NCBI GenBank assembly: GCA_015491865.1
Contig: WFVD01000008.1
Coordinates: 62,001-126,000 of the forward strand
DNA length: 64,000 nucleotides
Origin: Gammaproteobacteria bacterium
GTDB lineage: Bacteria > Pseudomonadota > Gammaproteobacteria > SZUA-140
Reading direction: 5' to 3'
Positions 55,874-64,000 of the stretch are shown one piece after another; within the stretch, counting starts at the first letter, position 1, and every line of letters starts with the position of its first letter. A program made the translations under genes and the position numbers. The notes below the pieces were generated by a model, which was not told the DNA's origin, made no database searches, and saw nothing but the letters and a program-made list of their open reading frames with translations.

Positions 55874-57445
55874 GTGGTGATCAAACAGTTCTCTCTTCTT
55901 TCTGGAGTAACAGGGGTAGTCGTCTTAATAGCGGCTATCCCTTTGCTCTTTGTGCTCTATAGCAGCTTCCAGCTTTCGAGTGAACGCTGGATCGGTTTAT
56001 GGAGTACGCGCTTGCCAGATCTTCTCGCCAATACGCTCTGGCTGGGGGTTGTGGTGGCGATCGGTTGCCTGCTGCTGGGAGTCTCATCGGCGTGGCTGAT
56101 TGCACGTCGCCAGTTTGCCGGACGCACCCTCGCACTCTGGTTAATGGTGCTGCCGCTGGCCATCCCCACCTACGTGTTTGCCTATATTTACACCTCGTTA
56201 CTTGCAGATGATGGCTGGCTTGGGATGGCGTGGGTAGCACTGTTTGGCGAGTGGCTGGCCATTCCCGATATCTATACCGGCTGGGGCGCGGCCTTTATAC
56301 TTTCTCTGGCCGGTTTTTCATATGTGTTTTTGCTGGCACGTGTCTCGTTGATGGAGGCTAGCCCGAGCATGGAAGAGGCGGCGAGAATGCAGGGGGCAAC
56401 CCCTTTTGAGGTGTTCCGGCGGGTGCAGCTGCCGTTGTTACGGCCTGCGCTGGCGGCCGCACTGGCGGTGGTGGTGTTGCATGTGCTGTCTGATTTTGGT
56501 GCTGTTAGCATGTTGCAGTATCAGACCTTCACGCTGAGCATCTATACTCAGATGGAGGGGCGAATGGATCATCAGGCGGCAGCGGGGCTGAGTCTGGTAC
56601 TGGTGATGATGAGCCTGACTTTTCTTGTGCTCGAGCGCTTCTTTCGTAATCGGCAGCGCTATTTCAGTAGTAGTCGTGCGCGGCGATTTCAGGCAAGAAA
56701 GGCGAGTGGGCACGAACTGGTGCTGATCTGGTCGTGCCTCGGGCTGATCGCACTGTTTGCCTTTATTCTGCCACTCATCTGGGTGGTGCACTGGAGCTGG
56801 CAGGCGTGGAGTGAGGAGCTGATCGGCGCAGCGTTCTGGGGCTACACCCGCAATTCACTCCTGCTCGCCTTTATTGCCGCGAGCGCCACGGTCATTGTTG
56901 CGCTGCCGGTTGCGCTCTATCACACACGTATCCGCTCATGGTTAAGTAGCTGCTACCTTCATCTATCCAGTGTCGGCTTTGTGCTGCCGGGGCCGGTGGT
57001 GGCGCTCGGGGTGATCACCTTTGTCCTGACCCAGTTGCCGCTGTTATATGGCGGTATGGTGGTGTTGCTGATGGCGCTGGTAGTTCGTTTTTTGCCGCTG
57101 GCGGTGCAGTCGCAGGAGGCGGCTCTGCAGCAGCTGACGCCATCCATTGAACAGGCGGGACGAATACTGGGTGCGGGGCCGCTGGAGAATTTATGGCGGG
57201 TGACGCTCCCGATGGTTCGCGGCGGCATGGTTACCGCCTGGGTACTGGTTTTTATTGATGTGTTAAAGGAGTTACCCGCAACGCTGATTTTGCGGCCAAT
57301 CGGTTACGACACGCTACCAGTTCGTATCTGGATTGAGTCGAGTGAGGAGATGCTGGAGCTGGCGGCCCCGGCTGCATTGATGTTGATTCTTGCGACGTTG
57401 CCTGCATTATGGATCATGATGCGGGCGGAGCGTTCGCGCTGCTAG
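55874..57445 (+). CDS. Ferric iron ABC transporter permease (FbpB-like)
   Basis: A 523-residue inner-membrane protein with two fused transport domains and about twelve TM helices. Two EAA loops are visible, M-E-E-A-A-R-M-Q-G-A-T-P-F-E-V-F and I-E-Q-A-G-R-I-L-G-A-G-P-L-E-N-L-W, as in FbpB/SfuB. The start is GTG 55874 with no strong ribosome site, 26 bases after the binding-protein gene. The ATP-binding subunit usually encoded next is absent here; gcvT follows instead, so the ATPase must come from elsewhere. Confidence 0.92.
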   Translation: MVIKQFSLLSGVTGVVVLIAAIPLLFVLYSSFQLSSERWIGLWSTRLPDLLANTLWLGVVVAIGCLLLGVSSAWLIARRQFAGRTLALWLMVLPLAIPTYVFAYIYTSLLADDGWLGMAWVALFGEWLAIPDIYTGWGAAFILSLAGFSYVFLLARVSLMEASPSMEEAARMQGATPFEVFRRVQLPLLRPALAAALAVVVLHVLSDFGAVSMLQYQTFTLSIYTQMEGRMDHQAAAGLSLVLVMMSLTFLVLERFFRNRQRYFSSSRARRFQARKASGHELVLIWSCLGLIALFAFILPLIWVVHWSWQAWSEELIGAAFWGYTRNSLLLAFIAASATVIVALPVALYHTRIRSWLSSCYLHLSSVGFVLPGPVVALGVITFVLTQLPLLYGGMVVLLMALVVRFLPLAVQSQEAALQQLTPSIEQAGRILGAGPLENLWRVTLPMVRGGMVTAWVLVFIDVLKELPATLILRPIGYDTLPVRIWIESSEEMLELAAPAALMLILATLPALWIMMRAERSRC

Positions 57446-57590
57446 TACAAGCCCTTGTTATGTAAAAAATCTCTTGGTATTCAATGGTATAACAGTTATA
57501 TTGGGCGCGATTCTAATTGCGACGATACTTTTCTGGGATCGCCCTGATCTGTAGAAACAGCCTCTGTCGCATAAAACTGAAGGAGGCAGG

Positions 57591-57656
57591 ATGCCGCTAG
57601 AGAGGTGCATGATGCGCAATTTTAAACGTGGTAAAACTGGCACATAGCTGCCAGTT
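57591..57656 (+). promoter_or_regulatory. Candidate leader peptide and hairpin ahead of gcvT
   Basis: A strong AGGAGG (57581-57586) precedes an 18-codon frame at 57591-57647 (starting M-P-L-E-R-C-M-M-R-N). AACTGGCA (57635-57642) pairs exactly with TGCCAGTT (57649-57656), so the leader stop lies in the hairpin loop. Upstream GCCTC (57560-57564) could pair with GAGGC (57583-57587) and hide the ribosome site. The layout suggests translation-coupled control of gcvT, 32 bases on, but there is no proof of translation. Confidence 0.3.
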
Positions 57657-57687
57657 CGCAATGATTGCTTAGTGATGGAGAAAAGAG

Positions 57688-58776
57688 ATGGGTGCGAAAA
57701 CAGCGCTTTATCAGGAGCATCTGAGTCTGGGTGCAAAGATTGTCGATTTTGCCGGCTGGGATATGCCGCTGCACTACGGTTCTCAGGTTGAAGAGCATTA
57801 TAAGGTGCGTGGTGAAGCGGGCATGTTTGATGTGTCACACATGACCTTTGTCGATCTGAATGGGGCGCGTGTGCGTGAATTCCTGCGCTATCTTCTGGCC
57901 AATAATGTTGACCGACTGCAGACATACGGCCGGGCGCTCTATACCTGTATGCTCAATGAACAGGGGGGCGTGGTGGATGATCTGATCGTCTATTTTCTGG
58001 ATGAAGAGCGTTTCCGCCTGGTCGTCAACGCGGGCACCCATGATAAAGATATGGCGTGGATAGAGCGACACGCCACCGCCTATGATGTCACCGTAAATGA
58101 GATTACCGACGTGGCACTGCTCGCCATTCAGGGGCCTGATGCACGTCACAAGGTGCATCATCTACTCAGTGATGTGCAGCGAGAAAAGGCGCAGGCGCTA
58201 GTGCCCTTCAATGCTGTTGAAACAGAAGGTTTTTTTATCTCCCGCACCGGTTATACGGGTGAAGACGGCTATGAAGTGATGATTCCGCGGGATCAGGTGG
58301 TCGATTTCTGGCGTCGATTGCACAAAGCAGGTGTTCACCCGGTTGGGCTAGGTGCGCGCGATACACTGCGTTTAGAGGCCGGAATGGACCTTTATAGCGC
58401 CGAAATGGACGAAGAGACCTCGCCTTTAGAGGCCGGCCTGAAATGGACCGTGGCATGGGAGCCGCTGGATCGTGATTTTATTGGGCGCAAAGCACTCGAA
58501 CCACAGTATAATGCTACCCCCGCCAGAAAACTGGTGGGATTAATCCTGGATGATCGCGGCGTCTTACGCAGCCATCAGCGAGTGATTCTGGATGGTGAGG
58601 TCATTGGTAAAGTGACCAGTGGCAGCTTTTCACCGACACTGGGAAAGGCGATCGCATTTGCGCGCGTCCCTTTTGATGTTGGAGAACGGGTACTGGTCGA
58701 GATGCGTGGCAAACAGCTGCCCGCACGCGTCGTCAAACCGCCATTTGTTCGTCACGGAAAGGCCTGTTTTGAGTAA
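57688..58776 (+). CDS. gcvT: Aminomethyltransferase (glycine cleavage T protein)
   Basis: Transfers the methylene group of the H-protein-bound intermediate to tetrahydrofolate and releases ammonia. The 362 residues include L-G-A-K-I-V-D-F-A-G-W-D-M-P, F-D-V-S-H-M, V-D-D-L-I-V-Y, A-I-Q-G-P-D-A, G-Y-T-G-E-D-G-Y-E and G-A-R-D-T-L-R-L-E-A-G-M-D-L-Y, the last holding the catalytic Asp. It is the first of the gcvT-gcvH-gcvPA-gcvPB cluster. Confidence 0.97.
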   Translation: MGAKTALYQEHLSLGAKIVDFAGWDMPLHYGSQVEEHYKVRGEAGMFDVSHMTFVDLNGARVREFLRYLLANNVDRLQTYGRALYTCMLNEQGGVVDDLIVYFLDEERFRLVVNAGTHDKDMAWIERHATAYDVTVNEITDVALLAIQGPDARHKVHHLLSDVQREKAQALVPFNAVETEGFFISRTGYTGEDGYEVMIPRDQVVDFWRRLHKAGVHPVGLGARDTLRLEAGMDLYSAEMDEETSPLEAGLKWTVAWEPLDRDFIGRKALEPQYNATPARKLVGLILDDRGVLRSHQRVILDGEVIGKVTSGSFSPTLGKAIAFARVPFDVGERVLVEMRGKQLPARVVKPPFVRHGKACFE

Positions 58777-58818
58777 CGTTTTTGTTGAAGAAAACAATAT
58801 TATTTTTTAGGAGCGACC

Positions 58819-59208
58819 ATGAGCAATGCCCCTTCTCATTTGAGATACACCAGGTCTCATGAATGGATCGAGACGATCAGTGATGGCACCTACCGCATCG
58901 GTATCAGTGACCACGCCCAGGATCTGCTGGGAGACATGGTATTTATAGAGCTACCAGAGGTTGGTTCCACGGTAAGCGCCTCTGACGAGTGCGCCGTTGT
59001 AGAGTCAGTCAAGGCGGCTTCCGATGTCTATAGTCCCCTCAGTGGTGAAATCATCGAAATAAATGAGGCGCTGGAAGATAGCCCCGACCTGGTCAACCGC
59101 GACCCGTATGGTGATGGCTGGCTCTTTACCGTTAAGGCGAGCGATAGCAGTGAACTGGATGAGTTGATGTCAGCGGATGAGTATGTAGTGCTGACTAACG
59201 AAGAGTAG
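58819..59208 (+). CDS. gcvH: Glycine cleavage H protein
   Basis: A 129-residue lipoyl carrier that shuttles the aminomethyl group between P, T and L proteins. The lipoylated lysine lies in V-E-S-V-K-A-A-S-D, followed by the turn P-L-S-G-E-I and [13 protein letters not shown] precedes ATG, 42 bases after gcvT. Confidence 0.97.
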   Translation: MSNAPSHLRYTRSHEWIETISDGTYRIGISDHAQDLLGDMVFIELPEVGSTVSASDECAVVESVKAASDVYSPLSGEIIEINEALEDSPDLVNRDPYGDGWLFTVKASDSSELDELMSADEYVVLTNEE

Positions 59209-59262
59209 GCCTGTCGAGTCTACAACCGTTCATTGGCCCATTGCTGGAAGAACCGACCGCGC

Positions 59263-59295
59263 TGGCACTCTCGTTAGAGTGCCACGCCTGTTTTT
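59263..59295 (+). promoter_or_regulatory. Hairpin between gcvH and gcvPA
   Basis: TGGCACTCT (59263-59271) pairs perfectly with AGAGTGCCA (59276-59284) around CGTT; five T occur seven bases later. It may be a weak terminator or an RNA-processing/stability element that lowers or separates gcvPAB expression. Confidence 0.55.
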
Positions 59296-59320
59296 AACGT
59301 ACCGCTATTAAATTTAAGTT

Positions 59321-60697
59321 ATGCCTTTTATTCCCCATACAGAAACAGATGTGCAGCAGATGTTAACGTCGATTGGCGTGAGCGATATTGCGGACCTGTT
59401 TGATGAGATCCCTGCCGAACTGCGTATCGGCTCATTAGATAAAATACCCACCGGCCTGAATGAGATGGCGATGTCGCGCCTGATGCATGAGCGCGCAGCC
59501 GGCCCGCAGCCGCTCTGTTTTATCGGTGCGGGCGCCTATGAGCACCACATTCCTGCCGCGATCTGGGAGATTGTGACGCGCGGTGAATTCTATTCCGCCT
59601 ACACCCCGTATCAGGCCGAGGCGAGCCAGGGAACCTTGCAGTTGATCTACGAATACCAGACGATGATGGCCCACCTGACCGGTATGGAGGCCTCTAACGC
59701 ATCCCTTTATGATGGTGCATCGGGGCTGGCAGAGGCGGTGTTGATGGCCGTGCGCGCCAATCGCAAGTCAAAATCAAAACGGATCCTGATGCCTGCAACG
59801 GTCAATCCCGCCTACCGTCGTGTTGCGCAGACCATCGTTGAAAATCAGGGCATCACACTGGAGGTGGTTGATTATCAGCCGGGGTCAGGCGCTATCGACA
59901 CGGCATCACTGCCTGCTGAACCGGGTGATGTTGCCGCACTTGTTATTCCGCAGCCTAATTTCTTCGGTGTGCTGGAAGAGGTGAATGGCCTAACAGACTG
60001 GGCGCATGCGCACGGCATGCTGGTGATTGCGGTGGTCAACCCCACTTCACTGGCGCTGCTGACGCCACCGGGTGAATGGGGTGAACAGGGGGCCGATATT
60101 GTCTGCGGTGAAGGGCAGCCACTTGGTGTGCCGCTGGCAGGTGGCGGCCCCTATTTTGGGTTTATGTGCTGTAACCTTAAACATGTGCGACAGATGCCGG
60201 GGCGCATCGTCGGGCGCACGGTGGATGCCGACGGCAAGCCCGGTTTCGCGCTGACGCTACAGGCGCGTGAGCAGCATATTCGACGCTCCAAGGCGACCTC
60301 AAACATCTGCACCAACCAAGGGCTGGTAGTTGCCGCCGCCACGATTTATATGACCCTGCTGGGGGCGCAAGGCTTACATAAGGTGGCGCTCAAATCGCAC
60401 CAGAACAGGCAGGCGCTGTGCGAACAGCTGCAGATGATCGACGGGGTGACAAGCGCATTTGCATCGGCCAGCTTTCATGAGTTTGTGATTCAGTTTGATG
60501 GCGTCTCGGCAGATGAGGTGCTGGATCGATTGCTGGCCGAGGGGATACTGGGCGGTTTTAATTTAAGCGCAGACTATCCCGCATTGGGCGAGGCGATTCT
60601 GGTGTGTGCTACAGAGACCAAAACAGAGGCCGATATCAGCGCCTACCAAAGCGCTTTGAGCAGGGTGATGGAGACGCTCAAGGGGAGCGCGGCGTGA
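59321..60697 (+). CDS. gcvPA: Glycine dehydrogenase (decarboxylating) subunit 1
   Basis: N-terminal half of the PLP-dependent P protein, which decarboxylates glycine and passes the aminomethyl group to GcvH. The 458 residues match subunit 1 of split enzymes: [49 protein letters not shown] and G-G-G-P-Y-F-G-F-M. It carries no catalytic lysine, which is in subunit 2. Its stop overlaps the GTG start of gcvPB. Confidence 0.95.
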   Translation: MPFIPHTETDVQQMLTSIGVSDIADLFDEIPAELRIGSLDKIPTGLNEMAMSRLMHERAAGPQPLCFIGAGAYEHHIPAAIWEIVTRGEFYSAYTPYQAEASQGTLQLIYEYQTMMAHLTGMEASNASLYDGASGLAEAVLMAVRANRKSKSKRILMPATVNPAYRRVAQTIVENQGITLEVVDYQPGSGAIDTASLPAEPGDVAALVIPQPNFFGVLEEVNGLTDWAHAHGMLVIAVVNPTSLALLTPPGEWGEQGADIVCGEGQPLGVPLAGGGPYFGFMCCNLKHVRQMPGRIVGRTVDADGKPGFALTLQAREQHIRRSKATSNICTNQGLVVAAATIYMTLLGAQGLHKVALKSHQNRQALCEQLQMIDGVTSAFASASFHEFVIQFDGVSADEVLDRLLAEGILGGFNLSADYPALGEAILVCATETKTEADISAYQSALSRVMETLKGSAA

Positions 60698-62202
60698 GTA
60701 ACGAGATGACGCGTAATACGATTGATTCCCCGCAGGATGGCGTGATCTTTGAGAAGTCACACCGAGGGCGTAGCAACAGCTGCCAGGCACCACAGCTTAA
60801 TGCCACAGAGACAGCAGTACCGCTGTCGATACCGGCATCGCTGCTGCGAAAGAGCGCACCGCTACTGCCAGAAGTTTCTGAGATGCAGGCGGTGCGCCAC
60901 TTCACCCGTCTGTCGCAGAAGAACTTTTCGATCGACACCCATTTTTACCCGCTCGGCTCCTGCACCATGAAATACAACCCGCGCGCCTGCAATAGATTGG
61001 CGATGCTGCCTGGCTTTCTTAACTACCACCCGCTTGCTCCTGTTGAAACAGGGCAGGGTTTTATGGCCTGCCTGTATGAGTTGCAGGAGATTCTGAAAGA
61101 GGTGACCGGCATGAAAGCGGTCTCACTCACGCCGATGGCGGGCGCGCAGGGTGAATTTGCCGGCATGGCGATGATCCGCGCCTATCATGATGCGCGTGGC
61201 GACACGGCGCGTTGTGAAGTGATCTGCCCCGATGCCGCGCACGGCACTAACCCTGCGACGGCCGTGATGTGTGGCTATAAAGTAAAAGAGATACCGACCA
61301 GAGCCGATGGCGATATCGATATCGAAGCGCTGAAGGAGGCGATTGGTCCGCAGACGGCCGGGATTATGTTGACCAACCCCTCGACCGTTGGCGTGTTTGA
61401 ACGCCGCATCACCGAGATCGCAAAAATAGTTCACGATGCCGGTGGTCTGCTCTATTACGACGGCGCTAATCTAAACGCGATTCTGGGTAAGGTGCGGCCG
61501 GGCGATATGGGTTTTGATGTGATCCACATGAATCTGCATAAAACATTCTCAACCCCGCACGGCGGCGGCGGGCCGGGTGCCGGGCCGGTCGGTGTGAGTG
61601 AGCGTTTAATGCCGTTTCTGCCGGTGCCAATGGTCGATTCCAGCGGTGATCACTATCGATGGCTGACAAGGAAAGATCGCCCGCAAAGCATCGGGCAGCT
61701 ATCAGCCTTTGCCGGCAATGCCGGTGTCCTGATGCGCGCCTACATCTATGCACGCCTGCTGGGGCGGGAGGGGATGCCACGCATCGCTGAATACTCGGTT
61801 CTAAACGCCAACTACATGATGGTGGAGCTACAGAAGCGGGGCTTCGATCTCGCCTTTCCATCGCGCCGCGCAACCCATGAGTTTATTGTCACCCTGAAAC
61901 GGCAGGCGAAGAGGCTCGATGTAACCGCAATGGACTTTGCAAAGCGTCTGCTCGATTACGGTTATCATGCACCCACCACCTACTTTCCACTGCTGGTGCC
62001 GGAGTGTTTTCTGATCGAGCCGACAGAGACAGAAGACAAAGAGACCCTGGATGGCTTTATCGACGCGATGGCAAAGATTCAGCACGAAGCAGAGACGCGG
62101 GCCAAGATGGTCAGGGCCGCACCTTACACTTTGCCATCACGCCGGTTGGACGATGTGCGTGCGGCGCGTGAGCTAGACATTGTATGGAACAGTAAAGAAT
62201 AG
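60694..62202 (+). CDS. gcvPB: Glycine dehydrogenase (decarboxylating) subunit 2
   Basis: C-terminal, PLP-binding half of the split P protein. The cofactor lysine lies in [17 protein letters not shown]. Other motifs are [20 protein letters not shown] and [13 protein letters not shown] 60694 overlaps the gcvPA stop and has AGGGGAG six bases upstream, so I choose it over the longer frame inside gcvPA; the product is about 502 residues. Two-subunit P protein occurs in some Gram-negatives and in Gram-positives, rather than the single-chain E. coli form. Confidence 0.95.
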   Translation: MSNEMTRNTIDSPQDGVIFEKSHRGRSNSCQAPQLNATETAVPLSIPASLLRKSAPLLPEVSEMQAVRHFTRLSQKNFSIDTHFYPLGSCTMKYNPRACNRLAMLPGFLNYHPLAPVETGQGFMACLYELQEILKEVTGMKAVSLTPMAGAQGEFAGMAMIRAYHDARGDTARCEVICPDAAHGTNPATAVMCGYKVKEIPTRADGDIDIEALKEAIGPQTAGIMLTNPSTVGVFERRITEIAKIVHDAGGLLYYDGANLNAILGKVRPGDMGFDVIHMNLHKTFSTPHGGGGPGAGPVGVSERLMPFLPVPMVDSSGDHYRWLTRKDRPQSIGQLSAFAGNAGVLMRAYIYARLLGREGMPRIAEYSVLNANYMMVELQKRGFDLAFPSRRATHEFIVTLKRQAKRLDVTAMDFAKRLLDYGYHAPTTYFPLLVPECFLIEPTETEDKETLDGFIDAMAKIQHEAETRAKMVRAAPYTLPSRRLDDVRAARELDIVWNSKE

Positions 62203-62248
62203 CTTTGCCAGCTTTTCTGGTAACTGAATTAATAAATAAGGGGATGTT

Positions 62249-63181
62249 ATGTCAGCACTGATCTGTGGTTCTTACGCTTACGACACCATTATGGTGTTTC
62301 ATGACAAATTCAAAAACCATATTCTGCCCGACAAAGTGCACATGTTGAATGTCTCTTTTCTGGTGCCAGATATGCGCCGTGAGTTTGGTGGCTGTGCCGG
62401 TAACATCGCCTATAACCTGAAACTACTGGGCGGTGATCCGCTACCGATGGCAACCGTTGGCAATGACTTTGCCCCTTATGCGGAGTGGATGGACAAGTGC
62501 GGCATTAGTCGTGAACACATCAAAGTGATTAACGATAGCTATACTGGCCAGGCCTTTATCACGACGGATCTTGATGACAATCAGATTACTGCGTTTCACC
62601 CCGGCGCGATGAGCATGTCACATGAAAACCATGTGGCCGATGCGCCGGGTGCAACAATCGGCATCGTTTCACCGGATGGGCGCGATGGCATGATTGAACA
62701 TGCGAAAGAGTTTGCAGAGGCGGGCGTGCCGTTCATCTTTGATCCAGGCCAGGGGATGCCGATGTTTGATGGCGAAGATCTGTTGCGTTTCGTTGAACAG
62801 GCGAGCTGGGTAACGGTGAATGATTATGAGATGGAGATGTTGCAGCAGCGTACCGGTCAATCACCGCACGAAATCGCTGAGCGTGTTGATGCCCTGATCG
62901 TGACACTGGGTGGTGATGGCTCGCACATCTATACTAACAACAAGCGCATCGAGATCCCTTCAATCAAGACCGCCCAGCTTGCCGATCCAACGGGTTGTGG
63001 CGACGCCTACCGCGCCGGTCTTTTATACGGCTTAATGAATAAGATGGACTGGGAGACAACCGGCCGCCTTGCCTCACTAGCCGGAGGGATCAAGATCGAA
63101 CATCACGGCACGCAGCAACACAGCTACAGCCGTGAAGCGTTCTTTTCGCGCTTTGAGAAAGAGTTTGACCGCACTATTTAG
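62249..63181 (+). CDS. PfkB-family carbohydrate/nucleoside kinase
   Basis: A 310-residue kinase of the ribokinase superfamily. The N-terminus has G-S-Y-A-Y-D-T-I-M and G-G-C-A-G-N-I-A-Y-N-L (substrate loop). The middle G-I-V-S-P-D-G-R-D-G-M and V-N-D-Y-E-M-E-M follow the fold, and the catalytic ATP loop is D-P-T-G-C-G-D-A-Y-R-A-G. Adenosine kinase-like enzymes share this organisation, so adenosine or ribose is a reasonable substrate guess. It follows gcvPB by 46 bases with AAGGGG before ATG and may belong to the gcv operon. Confidence 0.88.
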   Translation: MSALICGSYAYDTIMVFHDKFKNHILPDKVHMLNVSFLVPDMRREFGGCAGNIAYNLKLLGGDPLPMATVGNDFAPYAEWMDKCGISREHIKVINDSYTGQAFITTDLDDNQITAFHPGAMSMSHENHVADAPGATIGIVSPDGRDGMIEHAKEFAEAGVPFIFDPGQGMPMFDGEDLLRFVEQASWVTVNDYEMEMLQQRTGQSPHEIAERVDALIVTLGGDGSHIYTNNKRIEIPSIKTAQLADPTGCGDAYRAGLLYGLMNKMDWETTGRLASLAGGIKIEHHGTQQHSYSREAFFSRFEKEFDRTI

Positions 63182-63272
63182 GGGTTAAAGTAATATCGCC
63201 ACCATCTGGGTGGCCTGCTCACGCTGCAGTCGATCTGCATGGCGAATATCAATCTGTCGAGATGATGTTCTT

Positions 63273-63989
63273 TTACCCTTTTTTCTTTACTACTACATTC
63301 TTAAGAGGCGAAAGGTTGATCTCGTCCAGCACAACGCTGCTTCGTGCATTGATGATAAGTGCAATCGCATCTGCGATATCTTCTGGCAGCAGATAATTGT
63401 CATCATCACCGCCATGGGTAAAATTGAGTTCATCAAAGAATTCGCTCTTTACCATGCCTGGGTTGATGATGCTGACAGAGACGCCACTCTTGCTACACTC
63501 ATCGCGCAGCGCCTGCGCAAGCCCGCGCACTGCAAATTTACTGGCGCAATAGAGGCTTCCCTGACGGCTACCTCGAAGGGCCGCCTCTGAGCCGATGAAA
63601 ATAAGAGTACCACTTTGTTGCCGTTTTAAGATCGGCAGGAAAGCACGTGCGAGATAGGCTTGGCTAACAAAATTAAGATCGATCAGCGAGCGAATCTGCT
63701 CATATGAAAACTCCTCCAGTGAGCCAAATTGACCGCGCCCCGCACAGCAGATGACGGCATCAATGTCGTTGTGCTCTTTTGCCACCGCCTGTAACTGCTG
63801 CGGCAATGTATCGACCTCTTCAAGATCTAAAGTGATGGGCGTAAAGCGGCTATCGCTGCATGGGAACCGGCTGAAGCTGCGCGCGATGCCGATTATGTGA
63901 TGCCCTTCATTTAACAGCTTCTGGCAGGTGGCGCGACCAATGCCAGCACTTGCACCGGTGATGAGGATTTTGCGAGAGTTTGTGTTCAT
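63273..63989 (-). CDS. Short-chain dehydrogenase/reductase
   Basis: A 238-residue classical SDR: cofactor loop T-G-A-S-A-G-I-G, C-A-G-R-G (N-A-G variant), catalytic serine in F-I-G-S-E-A-A and Y-C-A-S-K active-site Tyr/Lys. Arg at A-R-S-F after the second strand suggests NADPH. The closest shape is YdfG/cyclohexanol-like short SDRs; the substrate is not known. It is convergent with the PfkB-family kinase, and a weak hairpin (63198-63214) lies between them. Confidence 0.88.
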   Translation of the reverse strand: MNTNSRKILITGASAGIGRATCQKLLNEGHHIIGIARSFSRFPCSDSRFTPITLDLEEVDTLPQQLQAVAKEHNDIDAVICCAGRGQFGSLEEFSYEQIRSLIDLNFVSQAYLARAFLPILKRQQSGTLIFIGSEAALRGSRQGSLYCASKFAVRGLAQALRDECSKSGVSVSIINPGMVKSEFFDELNFTHGGDDDNYLLPEDIADAIALIINARSSVVLDEINLSPLKNVVVKKKG

Positions 63990-64000
63990 CGTTTTATCGC

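Noticed and set aside
57446-57687. Glycine riboswitch ahead of gcvT
   Set aside because: I could not find the conserved tandem aptamer cores; the leader ORF and hairpin do not resemble it. A covariance search would settle it.
57458-57925. Minus-strand 155-codon frame overlapping the start of gcvT
   Set aside because: Its second half is antisense to conserved gcvT codons, it has no ribosome site, and its histidine/serine-rich sequence resembles nothing.
59263-59295. Full intrinsic terminator splitting the gcv cluster
   Set aside because: The T-run begins seven bases after the stem, so clean termination is unlikely; kept only as a regulatory hairpin.
63210-63590. Plus-strand 126-codon frame opposite the short-chain dehydrogenase
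   Set aside because: Most of it is antisense to a well-conserved SDR; no signal or domain is visible.

Overview
The window is a gene-dense stretch of a Gram-negative chromosome, almost certainly from a gammaproteobacterium. It shows the gene orders mrcA<>pilMNOPQ-aroK-aroB, rhlB<>trxA-rho, thiD-thiE-hemL and gltB-gltD-hemE, lipid A and lipoprotein enzymes, and a split glycine decarboxylase (gcvPA/gcvPB). Base composition looks moderate. An autotrophic or sulfur-oxidising lineage (Chromatiales-like) is a guess from gene order only, because no diagnostic gene is present. I saw no rRNA, tRNA, CRISPR array, insertion sequence or phage gene.

Layout. 0-6 kb: end of lgt, fbp, yajQ beside a tandem histone-fold protein, a small conserved protein, an Ig-like lipoprotein and an acidic amino-acid/dicarboxylate symporter. 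6-12 kb (minus strand): a 1029-aa secreted LVIVD propeller, then hemL, thiE and thiD. 12-16.4 kb: a mono-haem cytochrome c faces a plus-strand group made of a di-haem/FGE-like fusion, a second FGE-like protein and a Kelch propeller with a NrfJ-like C-terminal domain. A palindromic TGTGA-N6-TCACA site lies between them. 16.4-25.3 kb: rhlB, trxA, rho, rpmE, a secreted SNase-type nuclease, malic enzyme, malate dehydrogenase, citrate synthase and a nucleotidyltransferase-like unknown. 25-38 kb: PBP1A, the type IV pilus assembly operon pilMNOPQ, aroK, aroB, a dGTPase-like HD protein, a WGR-like small protein and a DamX-like AAA/double-SPOR protein. 38-46 kb: gltBD and hemE. 46-54 kb: a methyltransferase-like protein whose 5' end carries a C10 tract, a PEP-CTERM-like exported protein, an LpxL-type acyltransferase, an OmpA-like lipoprotein, a PdsS/PdsR-like two-component pair, ppa and a DksA-like regulator. 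54-64 kb: small membrane proteins, a Fur-box-controlled ferric iron ABC transporter (binding protein and permease only), gcvT-gcvH-gcvPA-gcvPB, a PfkB-family kinase and a short-chain dehydrogenase.

How the genes fit together. Most are housekeeping: central carbon (fbp, maeB, mdh, gltA), nitrogen assimilation and one-carbon supply (gltBD, gcv), tetrapyrrole and thiamine synthesis (hemL, hemE, thiDE) and envelope or pilus building. The least explained parts are (i) the secreted haem/FGE/Kelch-NrfJ group at 12.1-16.4 kb, which looks like an uncharacterised periplasmic redox module, (ii) the bacterial histone-fold doublet upstream of yajQ, and (iii) a dedicated-sortase-type two-component system with an OmpA lipoprotein and an exosortase-type substrate nearby, but no sortase or exosortase in view. 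Functions are assigned from motifs read by eye; no database search was possible.
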